Of a stretch of DNA of 35,261 nucleotides, positions 26,030-34,384 are shown in pieces. This DNA comes from Candidatus Uhrbacteria bacterium (GTDB taxonomy: Bacteria > Patescibacteriota > Patescibacteriia > UBA9934 > GWF2-40-263): positions 1 to 35,261 of the forward strand of contig JABMNY010000016.1 of assembly GCA_013204385.1 (NCBI GenBank), read 5' to 3'. Positions within the stretch are counted from its first letter, which is position 1. The number at the start of each line of letters is the position of its first letter. Under the pieces are notes generated by a model that did no database searches, was not told the origin of the DNA, and saw only the letters and a list, made by a program, of their open reading frames with translations. The position numbers and the translations under genes were made by a program.

Positions 26030-26617
26030 TTATTCAAATCGATGAAGCTTTGTTCTTCCTAAAACATGAAGTTCTGACATGGCGCGCGTAAGGGCGATGT
26101 AGAGGAGGTTTTTTAAGATACGTTGTTTTTCGGGAGTTCCCTCTGGGTCTCTAAATAAGTTGTTTTCAACTCCCACAAGGCAGACCACATCAAACTCCAC
26201 ACCCTGGGCTTCTTTGATATCCAAAACATGGACGTTTTCATTCTGCGCAAACGCAAGTTTAAATTCGCTTAAGTAGGTTTCATTGCGAGCAAGGACTCCG
26301 ACAGTTTGGTTTGCTTCTAATGTGTGTACTCGCTCTTGAATGTAATTGATCTCGTGAGTCTTGTCTGAGAGAGAAACTTCTTGAACAGGAACTCCTGACC
26401 GTAATTCTGCAGGGATCTCAACCGTGTACCCAAGCGAAGCAATGAAGGAGAGGATCTCTTTGGTGTTTCGATAAACCTTTGTGAGTTCCACAAGTCGTTT
26501 GGAAGAAATCGTTTCCTGAATCTGTGACCAGTCACGAACAGTTCCAATTTGAACTTGTTGAGCGATGTCTCCGATGTAGATCATGGATTGAGCTGTTTTT
26601 TGCCCACATGTTTTCAT
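26030..26617 (-). CDS. UvrD/HelD-like superfamily 1 helicase, C-terminal part (frameshifted)
   Basis: Motif-like AQGVEFDVVCLVGVENN and LLYIALTRAMSELHVLG; in-frame continuation upstream HLFLILVDEFQNYLPEQIRLMKT. Confidence 0.75.
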   Translation of the reverse strand: MKTCGQKTAQSMIYIGDIAQQVQIGTVRDWSQIQETISSKRLVELTKVYRNTKEILSFIASLGYTVEIPAELRSGVPVQEVSLSDKTHEINYIQERVHTLEANQTVGVLARNETYLSEFKLAFAQNENVHVLDIKEAQGVEFDVVCLVGVENNLFRDPEGTPEKQRILKNLLYIALTRAMSELHVLGRTKLHRFE

Positions 26618-27849
26618 GAGCCTAATTTGTTCAGGGAGATAATTTTGAAATTCATCGACAAGGATGAGGAATAGGTGATAGGGAGTCGGCCTATTTTCTT
26701 TTTAAGCGTTCCGTTATTCAGTTCTTGATAATATTCTTTTGTTCTCGTGAGCTCCCCGTGTGTTGCGTGGAATGCATTGAGTAAAAGCGTGAGGTCGAAT
26801 CGATCAAGTTGAAGAGCTTTTGTTTGTCGTTTGAATACGTCTAGTTGTTCATTCTCGAGAGCGTTATCATAAACTTTTTTCAGATAGATGAACGGATTTT
26901 TTGAAAGAGTCAGTAGGGGATCATGTGTCGTGTGGAGGATACCAAGTTTTGCTTGCTCGAATGCATCTTTCTCTGATTCATCCATTCCGAATCGATCGAC
27001 ATATTTTATGTCGGTAAGGCCAAGAATCGTCAGCGCCCATTGAGCAAATGTGGTTATCTGCACATGTTTGATTCCGAGTTCAGGAAGAAGGTGAGAGAAA
27101 TAATCTTGTGTTGAAGTATCTTGGACGAAAACGATGATCGAGTTTGTTGGAAACTGTTCCGAAGTCTCTGGGGATTGGACAAGGTAGGCAATCCGATGGA
27201 GAGCAAGAGTTGTTTTTCCAGAACCAGCCGGGCCTGAAATAACGAATGAGCCTTTATGATCTGCACGGATCACTTGGTCCTGAGCCTTCTCCATTTGCGC
27301 GACAATTTCAGGAAGCACAAAACCTGTTTTGTGCGTTGAGAAATGTTCTTGGTAAATAAGCTCGCGTTCTTGCTCAAGAGATTCTGTCGCAAGAAAAAGG
27401 ATTTTTCCATGAACGATCATGTACTGTTCTTTTGCTGATAGTGTTCCGCGAACGATTTTTCCGTCAGGTTGTGCGTAAGAGAAGGTTCCTGGTTTTTCAA
27501 ATCGAATAGATGCTGCGGGGGTGATCCAAGAAAAAATTGAAGATTCCTTGTACCCAAACTTTCCAAAGAACCAGTCCTCTTCTTGGGACGATCCTTCTTT
27601 TTTGATGCGACATTTAACAAAGTAGGGGGAGTCTTTAAGATGATCTAGTTCCTCTAATCGTGTTTCATCATAGGAGAGCAGGCGAGTAAAAATAAGTTTG
27701 TCGTCTGTGATCCTGTCGTGTTTAAAGTCTTCCTTGCGCATCTCAACAGAGACTGCAAGATCCTGGAATGTGTGATCAAGAAGAGAACACGTTTCTTTGA
27801 CCTGCGTTTTTGCCTGTATCAAAATTTGATCTTTTTCTTCTTGTTGCAT
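26614..27849 (-). CDS. UvrD/HelD-like superfamily 1 helicase, N-terminal part (frameshifted)
   Basis: SFVISGPAGSGKTTLALHRIAYLVQ Walker A; frame lost between KKK and the Walker B region near 26690-26710. Confidence 0.78.
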   Translation of the reverse strand: MQQEEKDQILIQAKTQVKETCSLLDHTFQDLAVSVEMRKEDFKHDRITDDKLIFTRLLSYDETRLEELDHLKDSPYFVKCRIKKEGSSQEEDWFFGKFGYKESSIFSWITPAASIRFEKPGTFSYAQPDGKIVRGTLSAKEQYMIVHGKILFLATESLEQERELIYQEHFSTHKTGFVLPEIVAQMEKAQDQVIRADHKGSFVISGPAGSGKTTLALHRIAYLVQSPETSEQFPTNSIIVFVQDTSTQDYFSHLLPELGIKHVQITTFAQWALTILGLTDIKYVDRFGMDESEKDAFEQAKLGILHTTHDPLLTLSKNPFIYLKKVYDNALENEQLDVFKRQTKALQLDRFDLTLLLNAFHATHGELTRTKEYYQELNNGTLKKKIGRLPITYSSSLSMNFKIISLNKLGS

Positions 27850-27858
27850 AACTGCCAT

Positions 27859-27867
27859 ATCCTATCA
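27859..27867 (-). promoter_or_regulatory. Extended -10 box (TGA TAGGAT), 9 nt before ATG 27849
   Basis: Minus strand GCGCTTTTTTTGATAGGATATGGCAGTTATG. Confidence 0.5.
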
Positions 27868-27894
27868 AAAAAAGCGCATCGCGCCTAAAAAAGA

Positions 27895-27950
27895 AAACAC
27901 CCCACCGATCAGCGAGAACCAGCGGGGGTTTCTCGATAAAGGGTGGGGTT
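27895..27950 (-). terminator. Structured terminator-like element, copy B
   Basis: aaacaccccaccgatcagcgagaaccagcgggggtttctcgataaagggtggggtt; similar to 21023-21078. Confidence 0.65.
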
Positions 27951-27960
27951 CGTGGGTTGT

Positions 27961-28287
27961 TCAGGACTTGGACTTGTTGCCGGCGCGAGCGAAGGCGTCG
28001 GCGAGGGACGAGAAGCCTTTGTTCGGACGTTCCGTCTTGGTGGGTGCGCGCACCACCACGGGGGCGGGCTTCTTGATGGGTGGAGCGTCCGTGGTCGTGG
28101 TGTCTTCGAACACCGCCTGAGGTGTGGTACCAAATCCTTCACACGGACCACCACCGAAGCTGGGGTCGTGTGAGTCCATGACGTACCGACCAGCCTTGCC
28201 TGCGTCGTGATCGATCATCGATCGACTTGCGGACCGGACAGGGTGGGACTCTTGGCAGGTGCAACAAGCACCGAGCATGCGTGACAT
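27961..28287 (-). CDS. Hypothetical small protein
   Basis: 108-aa ORF with SD AAGGAG 5 nt before ATG; N-terminal CCTC Cys cluster; Pro/Thr-rich middle. Confidence 0.55.
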   Translation of the reverse strand: MSRMLGACCTCQESHPVRSASRSMIDHDAGKAGRYVMDSHDPSFGGGPCEGFGTTPQAVFEDTTTTDAPPIKKPAPVVVRAPTKTERPNKGFSSLADAFARAGNKSKS

Positions 28288-28316
28288 GGGATCTCCTTGG
28301 TGTTGTGTGAGTGTGG

Positions 28317-28586
28317 TCAGGCAGAGAGACGGTTCAGGAACAAACGCATGCGCTTGCTCCCGAGCTTGGTCTTGACGTGTTTGATGCGCTTGCGCACATC
28401 GACGAGCCGTCCTCCACAGCGTCGTGCGTAGTCGCTGTCGAGTGCATGTGGATTGGTCGGAGCGTTCTCGATTATCTTCTCGAGTTCGCTCAGCTCAGAT
28501 TCCCAGACCGAGCGCCTCCGCTCGATGGCGTGGGTCTCGAATGGATCCAGGTACTTCATGAGCTCTTCCCAAGTCTTCTTTTTCAT
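28317..28586 (-). CDS. Hypothetical small helical basic protein
   Basis: 89-aa ORF with SD GGAGG; MKKKTWEELMKYLDPFETHAIERRRSVWESELSELEKIIENAP. Confidence 0.6.
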   Translation of the reverse strand: MKKKTWEELMKYLDPFETHAIERRRSVWESELSELEKIIENAPTNPHALDSDYARRCGGRLVDVRKRIKHVKTKLGSKRMRLFLNRLSA

Positions 28587-28624
28587 GGTTCCTCCAGGTT
28601 CTCTTTAGGGTTGAAGAACGAGGT

Positions 28625-28653
28625 AAGTTATCACAAAATACCCATTTTGTCAA
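28625..28653 (-). promoter_or_regulatory. Promoter TTGACA-N17-TAACTT
   Basis: Minus strand TTGACAAAATGGGTATTTTGTGATAACTT. Confidence 0.7.
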
Positions 28654-28694
28654 TGGTTTTAGAGTGTATTGGCCCAAAATCCCCCTGGTATAAA

Positions 28695-28730
28695 CAAAAA
28701 ACACCTTTCTACTGTGAAAGGTGTTTTTTG
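28695..28730. terminator. Hairpin terminator of the ABC-F gene
   Basis: aaaaaacacctttc tactg tgaaaggtgtttttt. Confidence 0.8.
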
Positions 28731-28732
28731 GG

Positions 28733-30190
28733 CTATTTTATGAGAGTTGAGAGATCGAGTGTTTGATCGAAATTGATTTGTTTGACGAAATCTTCTGCGT
28801 GAGACACAACGATCATGCACCCTTTGTAGTCGTTCAGTGCTTTTGCAATCACGGGGAGATGACGGAAGTTGATGTGGTTGGTTGGCTCGTCGAAGATGAG
28901 GAGACCCGGCTCTTGGAGCACAAATCGTGCAAAGCACAGGAGTCCTTTTTGACCTTCCGAAAGTGCTCCGACGGGAGTAGCAAGTTCATCACTTTTGAGG
29001 AGGAACTGTGCGGCAGCTCGGCGAAGCGTTTCGTTGTCAGGAACATCCATCACACTTTCAAGCGATGCGTACGCGGTTTGCCCGAAGTCGAGTCCAGAGA
29101 AATCTTGTTTGTAGTAACCGACTTTGATGTCGTCTGCAATTTTGAGATCTGGATCCTTTCCTTCCGCGAGTGCGCGCAGGAGCGTACTCTTTCCAATTCC
29201 GTTTGGTCCTGAGATAAGAAGATGATTTGTCTTTCGCAGAATGAGTTCCATCTCTGCTTTTTTTGCTTCGTGATTCTCGATCACTTTGACGGACTTAATT
29301 GTGACGACGGCGTCTTTGAATGGTTGGGCAGGAATATTGAAGTTTGAAATGGTTTTATCGTCTTGCTTTACTCCCACCATATTTTCTTCCGCGTCGGCAA
29401 TTTCGTCTCGAAGTTTACTTGCAAGCTTACGCATCTTTCCTCCCTTGTGGGCAAAGAAGTTTACTTTGTCTTTGCGATCTTGAATGGTTTTGAGAAGCTG
29501 AGCGTTTTTTGCTCGGTCACGTTCAACACGCGCAGAGATTTCCTCAACCACGTCCGTATAGTTTCCTTCGTACTTATCAACCTTTCCAGTAAAGATATCC
29601 AGGTGCAACACGCCTTCTGTAAAGCTGTTCAAAAAGTCGGCGTCATGGGAAATGACGAGGACGGTCTTCGGATACATGATGAGGAACATCGTCAGGTGAT
29701 CGATTCCATCACGATCAAGATTGTTTGTTGGCTCATCAAGAAGCAGGATGTCTGGCTGTTGAATAAGGGCGTAGGCAAGTAAGAGTCGTGCCTGCTGACC
29801 TCCAGAAAAATCTCCCACAGGTTTATCCAGTGGAGCAGAAAGATTTACGACTTCAAGCACATCTGCAATACGCTTATCAAGATTGCGTGGAGCTTCTTCG
29901 AAGGCATGGGCAAAGTACTCACGAACGCTTTCTGTCAGGTGTTCACGTGCCATGACTTGTTTTGCGGTTGCGATTGTGGACCCTTGCTTGAAATGAACTT
30001 CTCCACGATCAGGCTTGAGCTCTCCTGTGATGAGTTTAAAAATGGTGCTTTTTCCTGCGCCGTTTTGACCCATAAGCGTGAGCTTTGCGTCTTCTCGAAC
30101 AGAAAAATTTGCCTCCTTTAAATTAGGAGTGTCAGAGTTGTACCCGAAGGTCACATTCTCAAATCGAACGATAACGTTATTTTGTGCCAT
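28733..30190 (-). CDS. ABC-F family ATP-binding cassette protein
   Basis: Two ABC domains (GQNGAGKST, GPNGIGKST; two signature and Walker B segments LLLDEPTNNLDRDG, LLIFDEPTNHINF), no TM; start set at MAQNNVIVRFENVTFGY. Confidence 0.92.
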   Translation of the reverse strand: MAQNNVIVRFENVTFGYNSDTPNLKEANFSVREDAKLTLMGQNGAGKSTIFKLITGELKPDRGEVHFKQGSTIATAKQVMAREHLTESVREYFAHAFEEAPRNLDKRIADVLEVVNLSAPLDKPVGDFSGGQQARLLLAYALIQQPDILLLDEPTNNLDRDGIDHLTMFLIMYPKTVLVISHDADFLNSFTEGVLHLDIFTGKVDKYEGNYTDVVEEISARVERDRAKNAQLLKTIQDRKDKVNFFAHKGGKMRKLASKLRDEIADAEENMVGVKQDDKTISNFNIPAQPFKDAVVTIKSVKVIENHEAKKAEMELILRKTNHLLISGPNGIGKSTLLRALAEGKDPDLKIADDIKVGYYKQDFSGLDFGQTAYASLESVMDVPDNETLRRAAAQFLLKSDELATPVGALSEGQKGLLCFARFVLQEPGLLIFDEPTNHINFRHLPVIAKALNDYKGCMIVVSHAEDFVKQINFDQTLDLSTLIK

Positions 30191-30244
30191 ATACGGCGAA
30201 AATTTAACAGATTTTAAGTAAATTGGCAAGGGTTGAGCCTCTCC

Positions 30245-30281
30245 AAATACAAACACCTGGATGATCCAGGTGTTTGTATTT
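30245..30281. terminator. Hairpin terminator with 17-bp arms
   Basis: aaatacaaacacctgga tga tccaggtgtttgtattt. Confidence 0.8.
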
Positions 30282-30287
30282 CTACCG

Positions 30288-30857
30288 TTAAGACTTTTCT
30301 AGAAGTCTGAGTCGTAAATCTTGGTTGTAGACGATGTCTGTGAGTCGGTGGATCCTGGTGTCGACAGATGCAATTGTTTTTGTGTTGTCGTCGACCTTCT
30401 TACTAAGATCATCGAACCCTACTTTTGTCATGATTGTGAGATCTGAAAGGTCAGCGCGCATTGATTGACGTTCTTCTTTGGCTTCCTTTAGTTGTGCATT
30501 AATACCTTTAAATTGTGCATCGATGCCAATAAACTTCTTATCTACTCCAGTAAAACGTTGATCTATTTCCTTAAACCGTTGGTCTACCTGTTCAAACCGT
30601 TGGTCTACCTGTTCAAACCGTTGGTCTACCTGTTCAAACCGTTGGTCTACCTGTTCAAACCGTTGGTCTACTTGTTCAAATCGTTGGTCTACTTGTTCAA
30701 ATCGTCTATCGACCTGCTCGAAACGTTGATCTACTTGTTCGAATTTTTCATCGACATGCACGAAACCAGCGACCATTTTTTGGGAAAGGTCACCAATCAC
30801 CACATGGATGCCATGTATAGCTTCTTGGAAATCAGATTTTGTTAATTCTTCATTCAT
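30288..30857 (-). CDS. Heptad-repeat coiled-coil protein
   Basis: About 12 consecutive heptads (RFEQVDQ)n; preceded by TGCTATAAT. Confidence 0.8.
   Translation of the reverse strand: MNEELTKSDFQEAIHGIHVVIGDLSQKMVAGFVHVDEKFEQVDQRFEQVDRRFEQVDQRFEQVDQRFEQVDQRFEQVDQRFEQVDQRFEQVDQRFKEIDQRFTGVDKKFIGIDAQFKGINAQLKEAKEERQSMRADLSDLTIMTKVGFDDLSKKVDDNTKTIASVDTRIHRLTDIVYNQDLRLRLLEKS
30555..30743. repeat. 21-bp tandem repeat array, about 9 units
   Basis: ccgttggtctacctgttcaaa; units at 30576, 30597, 30618 and 30639 identical, outer ones diverged. Confidence 0.93.
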
Positions 30858-30868
30858 AGCGTATTTCG

Positions 30869-30877
30869 ATTATAGCA
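30869..30877 (-). promoter_or_regulatory. Extended -10 box TGC TATAAT, 11 nt before ATG 30857
   Basis: Minus strand CCTATGCTATAATCGAAATACGCTATG. Confidence 0.6.
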
Positions 30878-30939
30878 TAGGAGGATGTGGACCTGGCTGA
30901 TCTGTTTACCAGGCCCATAGTGTTAGCCGTTCATAGGAG

Positions 30940-31155
30940 TTATGCGACTTGACCCTGCGTCGTTTTCTTACGTACTTGATCAAAAGCCCAACCGGCTCCT
31001 GATCGGTTTCCTGCTTTGAATTGATCTCGTGCGAGTGAGACGGTGAAATCACGAAATCGATTTGTTTGTGAATCATCGAGTCCAAATTGTTCAGCCAGTT
31101 CGCTTATTTTATCTAATAGTTTTTGGTACCAGTTATTTTGTGTTTTGTTTTCCAT
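30940..31155 (-). CDS. Hypothetical small helical protein
   Basis: 71-aa MENKTQNNWYQKLLDKISELAEQFGLDDSQTNRFRDF... Confidence 0.6.
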   Translation of the reverse strand: MENKTQNNWYQKLLDKISELAEQFGLDDSQTNRFRDFTVSLARDQFKAGNRSGAGWAFDQVRKKTTQGQVA

Positions 31156-31285
31156 AGAGATGTTTCATGAGTTCAACAACGTATTCTCCGAGAAGAATAG
31201 AAACGGGCTCGGAGATGCCATAGGCATAAGCCTTGCGCTCAATGGCAGATTTAATTTCTCGAGCGCTTACAGCAACAGATGTCAT
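31133..31285 (-). CDS. Hypothetical 50-aa protein overlapping the next gene
   Basis: Translated by hand: MTSVAVSAREIKSAIERKAYAYGISEPVSILLGEYVVELMKHLYGKQNTK*, absent from the ORF track because under 60 aa. Confidence 0.5.
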   Translation of the reverse strand: MTSVAVSAREIKSAIERKAYAYGISEPVSILLGEYVVELMKHLYGKQNTK

Positions 31286-31287
31286 AA

Positions 31288-34113
31288 TTAGGTTGTTGCG
31301 GGTGTGAGTCGACGGCGTGGAACGAAATGCCAGAGAGCAAGAAGCCCAAGGACGACGATTGTTATAAGTAACAAAATGATCCCCGCCGAACCAGCGTCTT
31401 TTGTGCTTTCATGAGTGGTTGTCGAGCTCGCCATTAATGCCTCTTCCTCAATTGCCATATCTTCGATTGTGCGAGGACGAAGTCGAAGCTCGCCATCATA
31501 GCTTGTGAGCACGCCTGTGATGGTCATCTGATCCCCACGTTCAAATTGATTAGGGTCAATCGCTGGTGTGCTATTGAGATAGATAGTGAGTGTTGCGCCT
31601 GATTGTTCAAGAATCAGTTTTGTAGCGGACTTTGACTGGATTTGACCTGATGTTGAGAGGAGTGTCCCGGTAAGAGATGGATTTACCTCAGTGAGTGCAT
31701 ATGTATTGGTGGGAAGTGTGAGACGTGCGCTTGCTGGGACAGCCCCCGTTGTGCCTGCAAGTTTAATGCGTCTCTCGCCTCTACTTGTACTTAAGACGCC
31801 TGTGACCTCAACGGTGTTTCCCAGTGCGAGATTAGGATACTCACCAGAATATAAATAGATTTGAATCCCTCCCGTGGAATCTTCAAGATAAAAAATTTGT
31901 GCTCCAAATACTCCTGGGAGAGCTGTAATGACTCCTGTTACATGTACGTCTGTTCCATCAACTCTTGTTTTTGCTTCTGCGATTGTAACTGAAATTGCAG
32001 GTTGTGCTTTTGAAGATGATACAGATGTTTTGGTTGCGGATGCACTCCTTGATGTAGGGCTTGCAACCGCTTGAGAAGAAGCCGTAGCAGACCAACTCCA
32101 TAGGGAATTTGCGTAGGTATACACAACCCCCTTTGCGGCATTTCCATACGTCACTTTGTCGACAATCTCTGCGTCTGGAGCGAGGAGTTCAAGTGTGTCG
32201 CCTGTGTTATTGAGCGTAAGTTTTGAGTCTGTTCGATAGAGGCGTATTGTCTCGCCAGGAAAAATAGTTGTTGTCTCTTTGAATGTGTAGGTGTCTGTTG
32301 AACCATCTTCAATCAACCACCCGTTGAGATCGACGGGTTCAAGTCCTGTATTTTGAATTTCGATGTATTCTTCCGTTTCATCTGATCCAGTTGTATTTGG
32401 ATAGAGTGTGACAAATCGAACCGTTTTGAGAAGTTCTGGTTCGGGGTCGGATTCAGGAATTTCCGTTGATGATTCAGTTGCGACGGGCACTACTTCAATT
32501 GCGGAAGTCACAGGGATTTCATCGATAGATTCTATGGCAATAAAGATGAGGTTTGGCTTTCCTGGGGTAGGAATTTGCGTGAGTTCAAACGTGTCTCCAT
32601 TGCGAGCAAGCGCGTTCCCGTTACGAGGAACAGGATAATAATTGACTCCATAAGTAACGGACTCAAGAATCTCTCCAGCCCCGTTTTTTAGAGTGACTGT
32701 GTCACCATCGTTATTGAGTTTCCCTTTTGGTGATTCAATTACGAGATAACTGTCTGCCAAAATTGTGAATGCTGAGAGATGAGTTGATTTTCCTGAAGCG
32801 TCTTCGAGGACATATCCCGTAAGGAGTGCATCAACACTGGATGCATTAAACAATTCAATCCATTCGATCCCACCCTCAAGTGGATCGACGACAAATTCAC
32901 TGATACGGAGTTCAATGGTTTGATCGACGCTAGAAACTGTGTCCGTTTTTTCTGTCGGTTCCTCCTCTAGCACCTCTACACTTACTTCCTCTTGTGGAAT
33001 GGATTCTGTTTCTTGCGTAAGACCATCTTCAACGTTAACTTCTACAATCTCTTCTTCCAGAATTTCTGGTTTTTGAGTGTCGATCAGATTTTCCATGCCA
33101 GGAGTTGGTTGATAGGTGAGTTCGAAAACACCTTCTGAATTGCGAGCGAGGGCTGATCCATCTTTTGGAGCGGGAAGCTCATCTGTGCCGTAGATGAGTG
33201 AATCGATCAGTTCACCTGACGCATTTTTTAGCACAATAGAGTCTGCGTCATTATTAAGTTTTCCAAGCGGTGCATCGATAAGATAATACGCTCCAGGTTG
33301 AATGATGCCATCAAGGAGTGTTTGTTTTCCAACCGCATCTTCAACAGTCCATCCAGTCAGATCAATCTCTTCTGTGCGTTCATTCATGAGCTCGATCCAT
33401 TCATGTTCGTCCTCGAGAGGATCGACCACAAACTCGTTGATCCGCATGGTTATTGAGTCAGAGAATACTTCTTCAACAAGATCTTCACCATCTGTTTGGG
33501 AGGCAAAGGATACGATCCCTGGCGTGCCATAGTCTTCAACACCTTCAAGAAAACCCTGAGAGGAATGAGCATCAGACCACGACGTGGCAAGAGATCCATC
33601 GGCTAATCCGTCCACTCGCTCCATGCTGGCATATCGTCCGTCATTAGAATCTGCAGTGCTGCCAGATCGTCCAGCGAAAGGGGATCCATCCGCTCCTGCC
33701 AGATCGATGAGGGTATTCTCATCGTCATAGAGAGCAAGACGGAATCCTCCGTTTGGCAATGACAAGGTGGCGGTGGTGAAGTTGGGTGAGGTTCCGAGTG
33801 CGGTGTTTTCGTGTGTAAGCGCATAGTTTGAAATAAGATACGTTGAATGAGGTTCAATAAGACTTTCTTCTGGGAAGACAAGATCAGATTCTGAACTCCC
33901 TGCTCCCGTGATCTTCCATCCTGAAAGGTTAAGTGTTTCATCACTGACATTTGTGAGTTCGATCCATTCATCTGAGCTGGAGATCGAAGACCCAGCCCAG
34001 GCAATTTCAGAGAATACAATTGTAGGTATGCTTGCGTGGGTACGCATTGGCAACGCAGCAATCGTAAGAATCATGACGAGTGCTATCCAATAGCGGTCAA
34101 ATAGTTTCAACAT
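31288..34113 (-). CDS. Large secreted/membrane-anchored protein with multiple lamin-tail domains and OB-fold-like region
   Basis: Signal peptide; four LTD-like units (IVFSEIAWAGSS..DEWIELTN; MRINEFVVDPLEDEHEWIELMN; LRISEFVVDPLEGGIEWIELFN; VRFVTLYPNTTGSDETEEYIEIQN); DVHVTGVITALPGVFGAQIFYLEDSTGGIQIYL; C-terminal TM + RRR. Confidence 0.85.
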   Translation of the reverse strand: MLKLFDRYWIALVMILTIAALPMRTHASIPTIVFSEIAWAGSSISSSDEWIELTNVSDETLNLSGWKITGAGSSESDLVFPEESLIEPHSTYLISNYALTHENTALGTSPNFTTATLSLPNGGFRLALYDDENTLIDLAGADGSPFAGRSGSTADSNDGRYASMERVDGLADGSLATSWSDAHSSQGFLEGVEDYGTPGIVSFASQTDGEDLVEEVFSDSITMRINEFVVDPLEDEHEWIELMNERTEEIDLTGWTVEDAVGKQTLLDGIIQPGAYYLIDAPLGKLNNDADSIVLKNASGELIDSLIYGTDELPAPKDGSALARNSEGVFELTYQPTPGMENLIDTQKPEILEEEIVEVNVEDGLTQETESIPQEEVSVEVLEEEPTEKTDTVSSVDQTIELRISEFVVDPLEGGIEWIELFNASSVDALLTGYVLEDASGKSTHLSAFTILADSYLVIESPKGKLNNDGDTVTLKNGAGEILESVTYGVNYYPVPRNGNALARNGDTFELTQIPTPGKPNLIFIAIESIDEIPVTSAIEVVPVATESSTEIPESDPEPELLKTVRFVTLYPNTTGSDETEEYIEIQNTGLEPVDLNGWLIEDGSTDTYTFKETTTIFPGETIRLYRTDSKLTLNNTGDTLELLAPDAEIVDKVTYGNAAKGVVYTYANSLWSWSATASSQAVASPTSRSASATKTSVSSSKAQPAISVTIAEAKTRVDGTDVHVTGVITALPGVFGAQIFYLEDSTGGIQIYLYSGEYPNLALGNTVEVTGVLSTSRGERRIKLAGTTGAVPASARLTLPTNTYALTEVNPSLTGTLLSTSGQIQSKSATKLILEQSGATLTIYLNSTPAIDPNQFERGDQMTITGVLTSYDGELRLRPRTIEDMAIEEEALMASSTTTHESTKDAGSAGIILLLITIVVLGLLALWHFVPRRRLTPATT

Positions 34114-34384
34114 AGGTGCGGTTTAATTTTAAAGGTGCTTTGCAAAGCGGCGCGCAAAAAGAAAGACCCCCAAGATGTACACACTCACAAGGAGTGGAAT
34201 CATCTAAGGGGGTCTTCTCTTGTACTCTCATGACATCAAGAATTTGTTTGTCAGTCAACTGACCGAAGGGTTGTTTGTGCTCAAGTATTTCCTAAGGGAG
34301 TTTCAATATTTCTCTAAATTTAGCATCTCAGGTTGTTCGTAAAAACAAAACCTTCCCTTGGGGACAGTCCGTTTATGATGAGGA

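Noticed and set aside
30555-30743. Repeat array as a possible CRISPR
   Set aside because: Contiguous 21-bp units with no spacers and in-frame heptad coding; it is a coding tandem repeat.
34161-34217. aagaccccc ... gggggtctt inverted arms upstream of the LTD gene
   Set aside because: Could be a terminator or attenuator, but the long interrupted loop gives no firm call.
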